A DNA stretch of 64,000 nucleotides, taken from assembly GCA_041393495.1 (NCBI GenBank), contig JAWKKA010000011.1:60224-124223 (forward strand), in the 5' to 3' direction. The first letter of the stretch is position 1. Each line of letters starts with the position of its first letter. Positions 7,325 to 15,920 of this stretch are shown here, piece after piece. This DNA comes from RHKX01 sp041393495. Its GTDB lineage: Bacteria > Actinomycetota > Thermoleophilia > Solirubrobacterales > 70-9. The notes beneath the pieces were generated by a model. It was given only the letters and a program-made list of their open reading frames with translations, was not told the DNA's origin and did not search any database. A program made the position numbers and the translations under genes.

Positions 7325-8562
7325 CCACGAACACGGAGCTGACCAGGACCGCCGCCCGGACGCCGGAGGCGACCCTGCGCGGGGTGATCGAGGCCCTGGC
7401 GCCGATCGAGCGTGCGGCCGGTTCGGAGGGCGAGCGCCAGGCAGCGCACTGGATCGCCGATCGCCTCAGCGCCGCCGGCGCGCCCGCACGGGTCGAGGAG
7501 GCGAAGTTCCGCGGCGACTTCGCCGGCGTCGTCGGCGCCCTCGCCGCGGCCGGAGCCGGCGCCGGGATCGCGGCCGCCACCAAGCGCGGTCGTAAGCTCG
7601 GTGCGATCGTCGGCGCGGCAGTCGCCGGCCTGATCGCCGACGACATCTCGAACGGCGCCCGGCCGTTCCGCAGGCTCGTCCGGCCCGAGCGGCCGACCTG
7701 GAACGTGATCGCCGAGGCCGGTGACGTCGACGCCGAGCGGACCGCCGTCGTCCTCGCCCACCACGATGCCGCCCAGACCGGCTTCATCTTCGACCCGCGG
7801 TTTCAGGAGCGGCTGATCGACCACCTGCCCGGGATCGTCGAGCGGATCGACACCTCGCTGCCGCTTTGGTGGCCGGTCCTGGCCGGGCCGCTGTTGGCCA
7901 CCGCCGGCGGGCTGAGCGGGCGCAAGGGCCTCGCCCGGGCCGGCGCCGTGATCAGCGCCGGCGCCGCCGCGACGATGGCCGACATCCAGCGCGGCCCGAC
8001 CGTGCCCGGCGCGAACGACAACCTCACCGCCGTCGCGGTGATCGTCGCGCTCGCCGAAGCGCTGGCTGCCGACCCGGTCACGGGGCTCCGCGTCCAGCTC
8101 GTCTCCGTCGGCGCCGAGGAGGTCCTGCAGGGCGGCATCTACGGCTACTGCGAGCGCCACCTCTCGCGGTTCGACCGCGAGCGGGCCTTCTTCCTCAACG
8201 TCGAGACCGTCGGCGGCCCGTCGCTGGCGCTGCTCGAGGGCGAGGGCCCGGTGGTGATGGAGGACTACTTCGACCGCCCGTTTCGCGACCTGATCGGCCG
8301 CGTCGCCGAGCGCGAGGGGATCCCGCTGCGGCGCGGGATGCGGTCGCGGACCAGCACCGACAGCGTCGTTGCGAGCAGGATGGGCGTCCCGACGGCGACC
8401 GTGGTCGCGATCGACCGCTACAAGGCGCTCTCGAACTACCACCGGATGACCGACACGCCGGAGAACATCTGCTGGCCGACCGTCGCCTGCGCGGCCGATC
8501 TCGCCGAGGCGGTCGTGCGCGAGCTCGCGCCGCCGACGGTCGGGGCCGACGGCCGACGGTAG
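7321..8562 (+). CDS. M28-family zinc metallopeptidase
   Basis: A 413-residue protein beginning at a GTG that overlaps the SDR stop. M28 metal-ligand motifs are in order: HHD (near residue 147), GANDN (near 230), the catalytic Glu pair in VGAEE (near 263), NVET (near 293) and the final His in NYHRMTD (near 373). The full set suggests an active aminopeptidase or carboxypeptidase. Two Gly/Ala-rich hydrophobic segments, around residues 60-105 and 180-220, interrupt the fold and look like membrane-associated insertions. No cleavable signal peptide is obvious. It is the last gene of the mdlC operon; the link to small-molecule catabolism is not clear. Confidence 0.85.
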   Translation: MTTNTELTRTAARTPEATLRGVIEALAPIERAAGSEGERQAAHWIADRLSAAGAPARVEEAKFRGDFAGVVGALAAAGAGAGIAAATKRGRKLGAIVGAAVAGLIADDISNGARPFRRLVRPERPTWNVIAEAGDVDAERTAVVLAHHDAAQTGFIFDPRFQERLIDHLPGIVERIDTSLPLWWPVLAGPLLATAGGLSGRKGLARAGAVISAGAAATMADIQRGPTVPGANDNLTAVAVIVALAEALAADPVTGLRVQLVSVGAEEVLQGGIYGYCERHLSRFDRERAFFLNVETVGGPSLALLEGEGPVVMEDYFDRPFRDLIGRVAEREGIPLRRGMRSRTSTDSVVASRMGVPTATVVAIDRYKALSNYHRMTDTPENICWPTVACAADLAEAVVRELAPPTVGADGRR

Positions 8563-8786
8563 CGGGGTAAGGTCGGAGGCCGTGGGCAGACGAGCGCGTA
8601 TTCGGCGGCCGCGGCGCGGCTGCCAGGGCGGCTGGTCAGAGAGCGGGGCCGCGCCGACCCCGCCGGTGGCCCGAGGGCATCGTCGAGCCGGGCCCGGCGG
8701 CGGAGCTTCAGGCCCGGCTCGCGACCTCCGACGAGGTTGCCTGACCGGATGGATGCGGCGCGGGCCGGCCACGGGGTGAGTCCGCC
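8563..8786 (+). other. Intergenic region upstream of the AarF-like kinase, with a possible 65-codon small ORF
   Basis: This 224-base gap contains TAAGGT at 8568-8573. Eight bases later a GTG at 8582 opens an Arg/Gly-rich 65-codon frame ending at 8779, 7 bases before the kinase start. The promoter spacing matches the leaderless pattern elsewhere in the window, but the peptide composition looks like non-coding GC-rich sequence. I regard it as a promoter and leader for the kinase gene first and a small protein second. Confidence 0.3.
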
Positions 8787-10163
8787 GTGAGCGACCGGCT
8801 CCCGACGGGAAGGATCGGGCGGCTCGCCCGGGTCGGCTACGCCGCCGCCAACCAGGCCGCCCGCCAGGCGGGGACCCGCGCGGCCAACGTCACCCGCTCG
8901 GAGGAGCGGGCCCAGGCGGCGCTCGAGCGCCGCCAGCTCGAGGCGGCCGAGCAGATCGTGACGGTCCTCGGCGGCATGAAGGGGGCGGCGATGAAGCTCG
9001 GCCAGGTGCTCTCGTTCGTCGACCTCGGGATCGTCCCGCCCGAGGACCGCGAGCGGTTTCAGGCGAAGCTCGCGTCGCTGCGCGACGCGGCGCCGGCGGT
9101 CTCGTTCGAGCAGATGCGCAAGGTGATCGAGCGAGACCTCGACGAGCCGATCGCTCGTGCCTTCGCCGACTTCGACCCCGAGCCGATCGCGGCGGCGTCG
9201 ATCGGACAGGTCTATCGGGCGACGCTTCGCGACGGCCGTGAGGTCGCGGTCAAGGTCCAGTACCCGGGGATCGGCGATGCCGTCCGCGCCGACATGAAGA
9301 ACCTCGGCGTCCTGCTTCGCCTCGCCCATTCGATCACGCCGGAGCTCGACACCAAAGCCGTCGGCGACGAGGTCCGCGACCGCGTTGTCGAGGAGCTCGA
9401 CTACGAGCTCGAAGCCGCCAACCAGCGAACGATGGCGCGCCTTTACGAGGGCCACCCGTTCATCGCGATTCCCGCAGTCGTCACCTCGCTGTGCCGCGAG
9501 CGCGTGATCGTCACCGAGTTCGTCGCCGGGAGCGGCTTCGAGGAGCTCCGCCACCGTCCGGCGGCCGAGCGCGATCGGGTCGGCGAGATCCTCTTCCGCT
9601 TCTACTTCGGGTCGATGTACCGGTTCCGGCGTTTCTCCGGCGATCCCCATCCCGGCAACATGCTCGGCCTCGCCGACGGTCGGATCGCGTTCCTCGACTT
9701 CGGCCTGTTCAAGTCGATCGACCGCGACGTCGCGGCGCTCGAGCTCGCCTGCCAGCGCGCGACGATCGACGGCGACGCGGAGGGCCTTCATCGCCTGATG
9801 AGCGACGCCGGCTTCCTGCCGCGCGGCGACGTGATCGTGCCGGCCGAGCTGATCGAGTTCGTCCGCGACGGGATCTGGTGGTACACCACCGACGAGGCGA
9901 TCCGGATCGACCAGCAGATCGTCAACCGCGCCTTCATCCAGACCAGCGACGTGCGCTCGACCCACTTCCGGACGGCCCGCCACCAGGACATCGTCCCCGA
10001 GCACCTGTTCGGCCGCCGGCTCGAGCTGCTGACGCTGGCGGTGCTCGGACAGCTCGGGGCGAAAGCGAACTGGTACCGGATCGCCTGCGAGTGGATCTAC
10101 GGCGACGAGCCGCAGACCGACCTCGGCCGCGCCGAGGCCGCCTGGTTGGCGGACCGCCCGTAG
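8787..10163 (+). CDS. ABC1/AarF/UbiB-family atypical kinase
   Basis: A 458-residue protein with the full set of ABC1-family signatures. The N-terminal KxGQ-type motif (AMKLGQ, near residue 70) restricts access to the active site. AAASIGQV near 136 replaces the P-loop, the VKVQ lysine is near 153, GDPHPGNM near 284 and LDFG near 302. Family members are ATPases or kinases implicated in isoprenoid quinone biosynthesis or lipid homeostasis, usually at the membrane. The start is a GTG with no clear SD. It converges with lipB. No ubiquinone genes are present here, so the specific role is open. Confidence 0.88.
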   Translation: MSDRLPTGRIGRLARVGYAAANQAARQAGTRAANVTRSEERAQAALERRQLEAAEQIVTVLGGMKGAAMKLGQVLSFVDLGIVPPEDRERFQAKLASLRDAAPAVSFEQMRKVIERDLDEPIARAFADFDPEPIAAASIGQVYRATLRDGREVAVKVQYPGIGDAVRADMKNLGVLLRLAHSITPELDTKAVGDEVRDRVVEELDYELEAANQRTMARLYEGHPFIAIPAVVTSLCRERVIVTEFVAGSGFEELRHRPAAERDRVGEILFRFYFGSMYRFRRFSGDPHPGNMLGLADGRIAFLDFGLFKSIDRDVAALELACQRATIDGDAEGLHRLMSDAGFLPRGDVIVPAELIEFVRDGIWWYTTDEAIRIDQQIVNRAFIQTSDVRSTHFRTARHQDIVPEHLFGRRLELLTLAVLGQLGAKANWYRIACEWIYGDEPQTDLGRAEAAWLADRP

Positions 10164-10193
10164 CGAACGGCGAGGTCGCGGTCGCTGAGCCGG

Positions 10194-10224
10194 CCGCGGG
10201 GGCCGATGCCCGCGACGCCCGCGG
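10194..10224. terminator. Possible bidirectional terminator hairpin between aarF-like gene and lipB
   Basis: CCGCGGG (10194-10200) pairs with CCCGCGG (10218-10224) across a 17-base loop, between two convergent stops at 10163 and 10235. There is no T-tract, so intrinsic termination is uncertain. Confidence 0.3.
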
Positions 10225-10234
10225 GTGCGCCCGA

Positions 10235-11011
10235 TCAGAGCAGGTCGGCGGCGTCGACGGGCTCGATCTCGCGCCCGAGCTCGGCCGCGAACGCGGCCTC
10301 GACGGCGTCGGCGCACCGCTCGAGGTCCTGCTCGGCGCCGCGCTCGGCGGCGACCGAGGTCATCCGCGCCGCCTCGATCCCGCAGGGGACGACCCACTCG
10401 AACGGCTGCAGGTCGTTGTTGACGTTGAGGGCGAGCCCGTGCGTGGAGATCCCGCGGCTGACGTGGATCCCGACCGAGCCGACCTTGCGCGCCTCGCCCG
10501 GCGCGGCCGCGAGGGCTGGATCGGTCGCGGCGACCGGCTCGCCCTCGGGGCCGGGCATCCCGGCGGCGACGGGCGGCCGTCCCGCCGTCCAGACCCCGGT
10601 CAGGCCGGCGAAGACCTGGGCGGGGACGCCGTGCTCGCGCAGCGCGGCGACCATCACCCGCTCGAGCAGGGACACCCAGGCGCGGACGTCGGCGGTCCGC
10701 CCGTCGCCGAGCCGGGTCAGGTCGACGATCGGGTAGGCGACGAGCTGCCCGGGGCCGTGGTAGGTGACGCGGCCGCCGCGGTCGGCGTCGGCGATCTCGA
10801 TCCCCTGCATCCGGTACCAATCCTCGCCCATGCCGAGCTCACGCGGGTCGGCGCGCCGGCCCTTCGTCAGCACCGGGGGGTGCTCGAGCAGGAGCAGCGT
10901 GTCGGCGACGGCGCCGCTTCGGCGCGCCGCGGCGATGCGGCGCTGCAGGCCGGTCGCCTCGGCGTAGGGGACGAGCCCGAGCCGGCTCGAGCGCAGCGGT
11001 TCGCCGTCCAT
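10235..11011 (-). CDS. lipB: Octanoyltransferase (lipoate-protein ligase B)
   Basis: A 258-residue LipB. It transfers octanoyl from acyl carrier protein to the lipoyl domain lysine of E2 subunits, the first step of protein lipoylation. Visible motifs are DRGGRVTYHGPGQ (residues 77-89), the catalytic Lys176 in RKVGSVGIHVSRG, and the catalytic Cys210 in VPCGIE. An insertion of about 30 Pro/Ala/Gly-rich residues (about 144-174) precedes the Lys motif and lengthens the protein beyond the usual 210-230 residues. It is the last gene of the block carrying the pyruvate dehydrogenase E2, whose Lys42 is the likely target. lipA is not in the window. Confidence 0.93.
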   Translation of the reverse strand: MDGEPLRSSRLGLVPYAEATGLQRRIAAARRSGAVADTLLLLEHPPVLTKGRRADPRELGMGEDWYRMQGIEIADADRGGRVTYHGPGQLVAYPIVDLTRLGDGRTADVRAWVSLLERVMVAALREHGVPAQVFAGLTGVWTAGRPPVAAGMPGPEGEPVAATDPALAAAPGEARKVGSVGIHVSRGISTHGLALNVNNDLQPFEWVVPCGIEAARMTSVAAERGAEQDLERCADAVEAAFAAELGREIEPVDAADLL

Positions 11012-11041
11012 CGGCTCAGTCTCGCAGGGGACGGTGGGCGG

Positions 11042-11509
11042 CTATCCGGTCGGCAGCTTCGCGCGTCGGCCGACCCAGGCGATCTTCGAGTCGCAGCGGC
11101 GGTAGCTGATCCGGATCGTCCCCGTCACGCGGCGCGGCTTCACCCAGGCGCCCTTCCAGACGACGAGGATCGAGCCCTTCCCGACCGGCGTCCGTTCGCG
11201 GACACGGAAGCGCCCCTTGCGCGAGATCGGGATCCGCTCGCTGACGAGCGGCACGTCGTGGTCGTCGCACCTGCCGGCATCCGGGTAGTAGATCCCCGGG
11301 TAGCTCTCGGAGCTGACGATCCAGCGCCTGCCGCCGTCGGCCGTTACCGCGAACAGCCCGAGCGTGAAGGCGCCGGTCAGCTTCGCCGGCTCGGCCCGGT
11401 AGTCGCCGGTGCTCGGCGTCACCGCGGCTGCCGTTGACGCGAGCGACCCGAGCGCGCAGCACGCGACCACGAGCGATCCGAGCAGCCTCCCGGGGGCTGA
11501 TGCGCTCAT
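11042..11509 (-). CDS. Small secreted protein of unknown function
   Basis: I chose the ATG at 11509 (155 residues), which opens with a clear signal peptide (MSASAPGRLLGSLVVACCALG then AAA). An earlier in-frame ATG at 11599 would lie inside the upstream gene. The mature part is basic and Cys-containing (RCDDHDVP, YRRCDSKIAW), with several short beta-rich segments (RWIVSSESYPGIYYPD, GSILVVWKGAWVKP). No family is recognised. It follows the SRPBCC gene by 22 bases and precedes lipB by 30, so it is probably co-transcribed. Confidence 0.6.
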   Translation of the reverse strand: MSASAPGRLLGSLVVACCALGSLASTAAAVTPSTGDYRAEPAKLTGAFTLGLFAVTADGGRRWIVSSESYPGIYYPDAGRCDDHDVPLVSERIPISRKGRFRVRERTPVGKGSILVVWKGAWVKPRRVTGTIRISYRRCDSKIAWVGRRAKLPTG

Positions 11510-11531
11510 CGGAGCCGTGGTCGCCGCCGGC

Positions 11532-12044
11532 TCAGCCGCCGGCCTCGGCACGCCGCTTGACGGCGCGGAGCATCCGGTTGACGAACAGGACGTGGCCACG
11601 GGTGCCGATGACGCCGGCCCGGTAGAAGCGGCCCCGGCGCCCGATGAACTGTGCGCGCGACTCGAGTCGCACCCGCGAGCGCTGGCCGGGGAGCAGGTCG
11701 ATCCGGAAGACCATCGCGTACTGCGCGTGGCGATGGCGGCCGGCCAGCGCCAGCATCACCGGCTGGATCGCCCTGATCACGGTGAAGCCCGGCAGCATCC
11801 CGCCGGGGTGGCGGAGGTCGCCGCGGGCGACGGTGACGGCGGCGTCGATCCGCTCGGCATAACGGCGGACCCGCGGCCTGTCGAGCGTGTGCTGCAGCGT
11901 CGGGAAGAGCGCGTCCCAGGCGACCTCGGCGGGCGCGTCGACCTCGATCGCGTGCTCGTCGATCGGCGGCAGCTGCTCGAGGGGAACGTCGATCGTCATG
12001 GGCTTCAGTGCTCCATCGACGATCGGCGCATCGCTGACGCTCAT
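11532..12044 (-). CDS. SRPBCC/polyketide-cyclase-like protein
   Basis: A 170-residue protein. The pattern HAIEVDAPAEVAWDALFP at the start, a long C-terminal helix (HVLFVNRMLRAVKRRAE) and beta-strands with MVFRID and SRVRLESRA resemble START/SRPBCC hydrophobic-ligand-binding proteins. The ATG at 12044 has GAGGGG five bases upstream. An alternative GTG at 12056 overlaps the pdhC stop as GTGA and would add four residues. It lies in the PDH gene block, but no functional link is known. Family assignment is moderately confident. Confidence 0.55.
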   Translation of the reverse strand: MSVSDAPIVDGALKPMTIDVPLEQLPPIDEHAIEVDAPAEVAWDALFPTLQHTLDRPRVRRYAERIDAAVTVARGDLRHPGGMLPGFTVIRAIQPVMLALAGRHRHAQYAMVFRIDLLPGQRSRVRLESRAQFIGRRGRFYRAGVIGTRGHVLFVNRMLRAVKRRAEAGG

Positions 12045-12052
12045 CGTTCCCC

Positions 12053-13351
12053 TCACAATGCCAAGAACACCGGCTCCTCGAGCAAGTCGCGCACGCGACT
12101 CAGAAACCGGGCGCCGTCGGCGCCGTAGAGGACCCGATGGTCGCAGGCGAGGTTGACCGACATCCGCCGGCCCGCGGCGATCCCGCCGTCGCGCACCACC
12201 GGCACCTCGTCGATCGAGCCGACCGCGAGGATCGCCGCCTGCGGCGGGTTGATGACGGCGGCGAAGCTGGTGATCCCGAACATCCCCAGGTTCGACACCG
12301 TGAAGGTCCCGCCGGACAGCTCCGGCGGCGTGATCGTTCCCTCGCGCACGCGTTCGGCGAGCCGACGGCTCTCGGCCGCGATCGCGCGCAGGCCCTTGGC
12401 GTCCGCATCGAACACGGTCGGAACGACGAGAGCGTCCCGGGCGGCCACGGCGATCCCGATGTTGACCCGCGAGTACTCCTCGACGTGGCCATCGCGATAG
12501 GCGCCGTTCGCGCGCGGGAACTCGCGCAGCGCCAGCGCACAGGCCTTGACGATCATGTCGTTGAAGGACGGGACGGTCTCGCCCTCGCCGGCGGCCGCCT
12601 TGATCCGGGCCCGCGCCTCGACCGCCCGGGACATGTCGATGTCGCAGGTCAGGTAGAAGTGAGGCGCGGTCGCCTTCGACTCGGCCATCCGCCGCGCCAC
12701 GGTCTGCTGAAGCCGCGTCAGCTCGACCGTCGTGGCGCTGCCGCGGGCTGTCTCCGGTAGCCCGCCGACGCCCGGCGCCGGCGCCCCCGCCGTCTCGGAG
12801 GCCGCGACCGTGGCGCCCGTCCCGGCCCGCTCGACGTCCGCCTTGACGACCCGCCCACCGGGACCCGAGCCGCTCAGGACCGCAAGATCGATGCCACGCT
12901 CGCGGGCGATCCGCCGCGCCAGCGGCGAGGCCTTGACGCGGCCGGCGCCGTCGCTCGCGGCCCGCCCGCCTTCGGGTCGCTCGGCGGCCGGAGCCCGTGC
13001 GCCTTCGGGTCGTTGGGCGGCTGGAGCCCGCTCGCTGCCCTCGCTTGGGCGAGGGGCATCGCCCGCGGGCGCGCCGCGCTCCGGAGCGCCCTCCGCGCTC
13101 CGCGCTCCGTCCCCTGTCGGCTGGCCGACCCGCGCGATCACCTCCCCGATCGCCAGCGTCGCGCCCTCCTCGGCGACGATCTCGAGAAGGGTTCCGGCAA
13201 CGTCGGACTCGTAGACCATGTTCGCCTTGTCGGTCTCGATCTCGACGAGCTCGTCGCCGACGGCGACGTCGTCGCCGACCGACTTCATCCAGGCGAGGAC
13301 GGTCCCCTCCTCCATCGAGTCGGAGAGGCGGGGCATCACCACGTCAGCCAT
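12053..13351 (-). CDS. pdhC: Dihydrolipoamide acyltransferase (E2) of a 2-oxoacid dehydrogenase complex
   Basis: A 432-residue E2. A single lipoyl domain (residues 1-78) has the lipoylated Lys42 in ETDKANM. An Ala/Pro/Arg linker (79-138) contains short RPEGARAPAAERPEG repeats. The peripheral-subunit-binding domain is at 139-175 (KASPLARRIARERGID) and the catalytic domain from about 200. The catalytic motif reads DHRVLYGADG with His405, so the usual Asp of HxxxDG is Tyr, as in plastid-type and some bacterial E2s. It transfers the acetyl group from lipoate to CoA, probably for pyruvate given the neighbouring E1 genes. It lies 81 bases downstream of pdhB. Confidence 0.92.
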   Translation of the reverse strand: MADVVMPRLSDSMEEGTVLAWMKSVGDDVAVGDELVEIETDKANMVYESDVAGTLLEIVAEEGATLAIGEVIARVGQPTGDGARSAEGAPERGAPAGDAPRPSEGSERAPAAQRPEGARAPAAERPEGGRAASDGAGRVKASPLARRIARERGIDLAVLSGSGPGGRVVKADVERAGTGATVAASETAGAPAPGVGGLPETARGSATTVELTRLQQTVARRMAESKATAPHFYLTCDIDMSRAVEARARIKAAAGEGETVPSFNDMIVKACALALREFPRANGAYRDGHVEEYSRVNIGIAVAARDALVVPTVFDADAKGLRAIAAESRRLAERVREGTITPPELSGGTFTVSNLGMFGITSFAAVINPPQAAILAVGSIDEVPVVRDGGIAAGRRMSVNLACDHRVLYGADGARFLSRVRDLLEEPVFLAL

Positions 13352-13432
13352 GACGCCTCCCCTTCGCCCGTGGCAGGTCGGGGGTCGGAGGATCCTCGCC
13401 GCTCGTGACGGAGGTCGGGGCCTCCAACCACC

Positions 13433-14425
13433 TCATGCCGCCCCCACCGTCGTGTTCAGCGCCGCGCTGACGATGTGCTCGGCGTGCGGCATCGCGCTCT
13501 GCTCGAGTCGCTTCGAGTACGGCATCGGGACATCGGCGCCGGTGACGCGCTGAACCGGCGCATCGAGGTAGTCGAACGCCTGCTCCTGAATCAGGGCCGC
13601 CAGGTTGGCGCCGACGCCGCCATGCGGCCAGCCCTCCTCGACGATCACCGCCCGGTTCGTCTTCCGGACCGACTCGAGGATCGTGTCGAGATCGAGCGGT
13701 CGGAGCGTCCGCGGGTCGATCACCTCGGCATCGATCCCGTGCTCGGCGGCGAGGGTCTCGGCGGCCCGCTCGGCCTCGTGGGCCATCTTCAGGATCCCGA
13801 CGATCGTCACGTCGGCTCCCTCGCGCCGCACCGCGGCGATCCCGAAGTCGACCGTGTGATCGGGATCGTCGGGGACCTCGCCGCGCATCCCGTAGAGCGT
13901 CTCGTGCTCGACGAAGATGACCGGGTTGTCGTCGCGGATGGCGGCCTTGAGCAGCCCCTTGCCGTCAGCGGCCGTGGACGGGCAGGCGACGAGCAGACCG
14001 GGGATCTGCAGGAACATCGCCTCGAAGCTGTGGGAGTGGGTGGGTCCGAGCTGGTGGCCGCCGCCGCCCGGCATCCGGATCACCATCGGGACCCGGACCT
14101 GGCCGTTGAACATGTAGGGGATCGCGGCGGCGTGGTTGATGATCTGGTCGAAGGCGAGCAGCGCGAAGTTGACCGTCATCAGCTCGACGACCGGCCGCAG
14201 CCCCGCCATCGCGGCGCCGACCCCGGTCCCGACGATCGTGTTCTCGGAGATCGGGGTGTCGCGTACGCGGCGCTCGCCGAACTGCTTCATCAGCCCTTCG
14301 GTCACCTTGAACGCGCCCTCGAAGACGCCGATGTCCTCGCCCATCAGGAAGACCGACTCGTCGCGCTCCATCTCCTCGCGGAGCGCCGCGTTGAGCGCCT
14401 CGCGCATCCGCACCGTCGTGCTCAC
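13433..14425 (-). CDS. pdhB: Pyruvate dehydrogenase E1 component, beta subunit
   Basis: A 330-residue transketolase-like subunit with the E1-beta signatures REALNAALREEM, GEDIGVFEGAFKVT, ISENTIVGTGVGAAM and MPGGGGHQLGPTHSHS. With E1-alpha it decarboxylates pyruvate using ThDP and reductively acetylates lipoyl-E2. The GTG start overlaps the pdhA stop (GTGA), so the two subunits are translationally coupled. Length is normal. A branched-chain 2-oxoacid enzyme is the main alternative, since the families are close. Confidence 0.92.
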   Translation of the reverse strand: MSTTVRMREALNAALREEMERDESVFLMGEDIGVFEGAFKVTEGLMKQFGERRVRDTPISENTIVGTGVGAAMAGLRPVVELMTVNFALLAFDQIINHAAAIPYMFNGQVRVPMVIRMPGGGGHQLGPTHSHSFEAMFLQIPGLLVACPSTAADGKGLLKAAIRDDNPVIFVEHETLYGMRGEVPDDPDHTVDFGIAAVRREGADVTIVGILKMAHEAERAAETLAAEHGIDAEVIDPRTLRPLDLDTILESVRKTNRAVIVEEGWPHGGVGANLAALIQEQAFDYLDAPVQRVTGADVPMPYSKRLEQSAMPHAEHIVSAALNTTVGAA

Positions 14426-15828
14426 TCGATCCCCCCCGGGCCCTGCTGGCGGCTCTCCTGCGGCTGTTCGTCGGCCGCGGCCTCATCGCCCCCGTCCGTC
14501 TCGGCCGGCTCCCGGTCGGCGGCGTCGGTCCCGCCCTCCCCAGCCGCCCGGCCAAGGTCGGTGGGAGCTTCGGTCCCACCCTCCTCAGCGGCCCGGCCCC
14601 GATCGGCGGGAGCGTCGGCCTCGGTCGCCGGCCCCTCGCCGGTGCCGCCGCCCGAGCGCGGGAGCTGGCCGCCGTAGGAGGCGCCCGCCTCGTGGAGCCT
14701 GCGAACCCGCTCGTCCTCGGCAGCCTCGCGCTCGCGCTCGCCGCGGAAGGCGTCGGGCGTGCGCTCGTCGACCGCGAACCAGCCTTCGTGCTCGCCGGGG
14801 AGCACGTAGATGTTGTCGTAGAGCGAATCCAGCGGCGGCTCCGGGGAGGCGTCGGCAAACTCGACCGCGGCGACGACGTCGCGGTCGACCTGCTCGCGGA
14901 TCGCCGCCAGCTCGTCCGCGTCGATCGTGCCGGCGTCGACGAGCCGACGGGCGAAGACCTCGATCGGGTCGCGGCGCTGCCACTCCTCGACCTCGTGCTT
15001 TTCGCGGTAGACCTCGGGGTCGGCTGCGCTGTGGCCGCGGTAGCGGTAGGTGAACGCCTCGACGAGGGTTGGCCGGCGATCACGGCGCGCGATCTCGAGA
15101 TGATCGGCGACGCACTCGCGCATCGCGACCACGTCCTGCCCGTCGACGCGCTCGCCCGGCACGCCGAGCCCCTCGGCCTTGTGGGAGAGGTCGGTGACCG
15201 CGGAGTGGCGTTCGATCGCGGTCCCCATCCCGTAGAGGTTGTTCTCGACGAGGAAGACGATCGGCAGGCTCCAGAGCGCCGCCAGGTTCATCGTCTCGCC
15301 GAAGTTGCCGCTGTTGGTGGCGCCGTCGCCGAACATGCAGACGGTGACCTCGTCGGTCCCCTTGTAGTCGGACGCGAGCGCGAGCCCGGCGGCGATCGGC
15401 AGGTTGCCGCCGACGATCCCGTAGCCGCCCATGAACCGGCGCTCGCCGTCGAAGATGTGCATCGAGCCGCCGCGGCCGCGGGCGGTCCCGTCCTCGCGCC
15501 CGAACAGCTCCGCCATCACGCGCCTGGGGTCGGTGCCGCGCGCGATCGCATGCCCGTGGGTCCGGTAGGTGCCGATCAGGTAGTCGCCGGGCTCCATGAC
15601 CGAGGTCGCACCGACGATCGTCGCCTCCTCGCCGATCGCGAGGTGGAGAAAGCCGCCGGCCTTGGCGCGCTGGTACTGCCGGTGCGCCTCCTCCTCGAAG
15701 CGCCGGATCAGCGCCATCTGGCGAAGCAGCTCGCGGCTGGTGTCGGGGTCGGGAAGATCGCGGCCGCGCGAGCTGTTGAGGACGCCGGCCGGCGTCCGTA
15801 CCTCGCTCGTGTCCTCCGAATCAGCCAA
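14422..15828 (-). CDS. pdhA: Pyruvate dehydrogenase E1 component, alpha subunit, with acidic C-terminal tail
   Basis: A 468-residue protein. The first 370 residues are a standard E1-alpha: RRFEEEAHRQYQRAK, TYRTHGHAIARG, GRGGSMHIFD and the ThDP/Mg motif GDGATNSGNF followed by VENNLYGMG. The last 80 to 100 residues are an extra low-complexity tail rich in Glu, Asp, Gly and Ala with repeated DLGRAAGEGGT-like units; it is absent from ordinary E1-alpha. The start is a TTG 8 bases after a TATGGT box, with a purine-rich GAGAGAGG just upstream. It heads the pdhA-pdhB-pdhC block. Confidence 0.9.
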   Translation of the reverse strand: MADSEDTSEVRTPAGVLNSSRGRDLPDPDTSRELLRQMALIRRFEEEAHRQYQRAKAGGFLHLAIGEEATIVGATSVMEPGDYLIGTYRTHGHAIARGTDPRRVMAELFGREDGTARGRGGSMHIFDGERRFMGGYGIVGGNLPIAAGLALASDYKGTDEVTVCMFGDGATNSGNFGETMNLAALWSLPIVFLVENNLYGMGTAIERHSAVTDLSHKAEGLGVPGERVDGQDVVAMRECVADHLEIARRDRRPTLVEAFTYRYRGHSAADPEVYREKHEVEEWQRRDPIEVFARRLVDAGTIDADELAAIREQVDRDVVAAVEFADASPEPPLDSLYDNIYVLPGEHEGWFAVDERTPDAFRGEREREAAEDERVRRLHEAGASYGGQLPRSGGGTGEGPATEADAPADRGRAAEEGGTEAPTDLGRAAGEGGTDAADREPAETDGGDEAAADEQPQESRQQGPGGIE

Positions 15829-15836
15829 CCTCTCTC

Positions 15837-15842
15837 ACCATA
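15837..15842 (-). promoter_or_regulatory. -10 box of the pdhA operon
   Basis: TATGGT on the minus strand, 8 bases before the TTG start of pdhA. The short spacing matches the leaderless pattern seen elsewhere, although GAGAGAGG could also act as a ribosome site if transcription starts further upstream. Confidence 0.45.
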
Positions 15843-15920
15843 CCCAAGCGGGACGCTCCGTACCGCAAACCGGCTCGGGAAGCCCCAAGATGCGCGGGAA
15901 CACAAGTATACAAGTTGCGC

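Noticed and set aside
8436..10820. 794-codon minus-strand frame across the AarF-like kinase and lipB
   Set aside because: It is a shadow: it overlaps the kinase with full motifs and reads through lipB out of frame.
11042..11599. Longer start (11599) for the small secreted protein
   Set aside because: It lies inside the upstream SRPBCC gene and would place 30 residues before the signal peptide.
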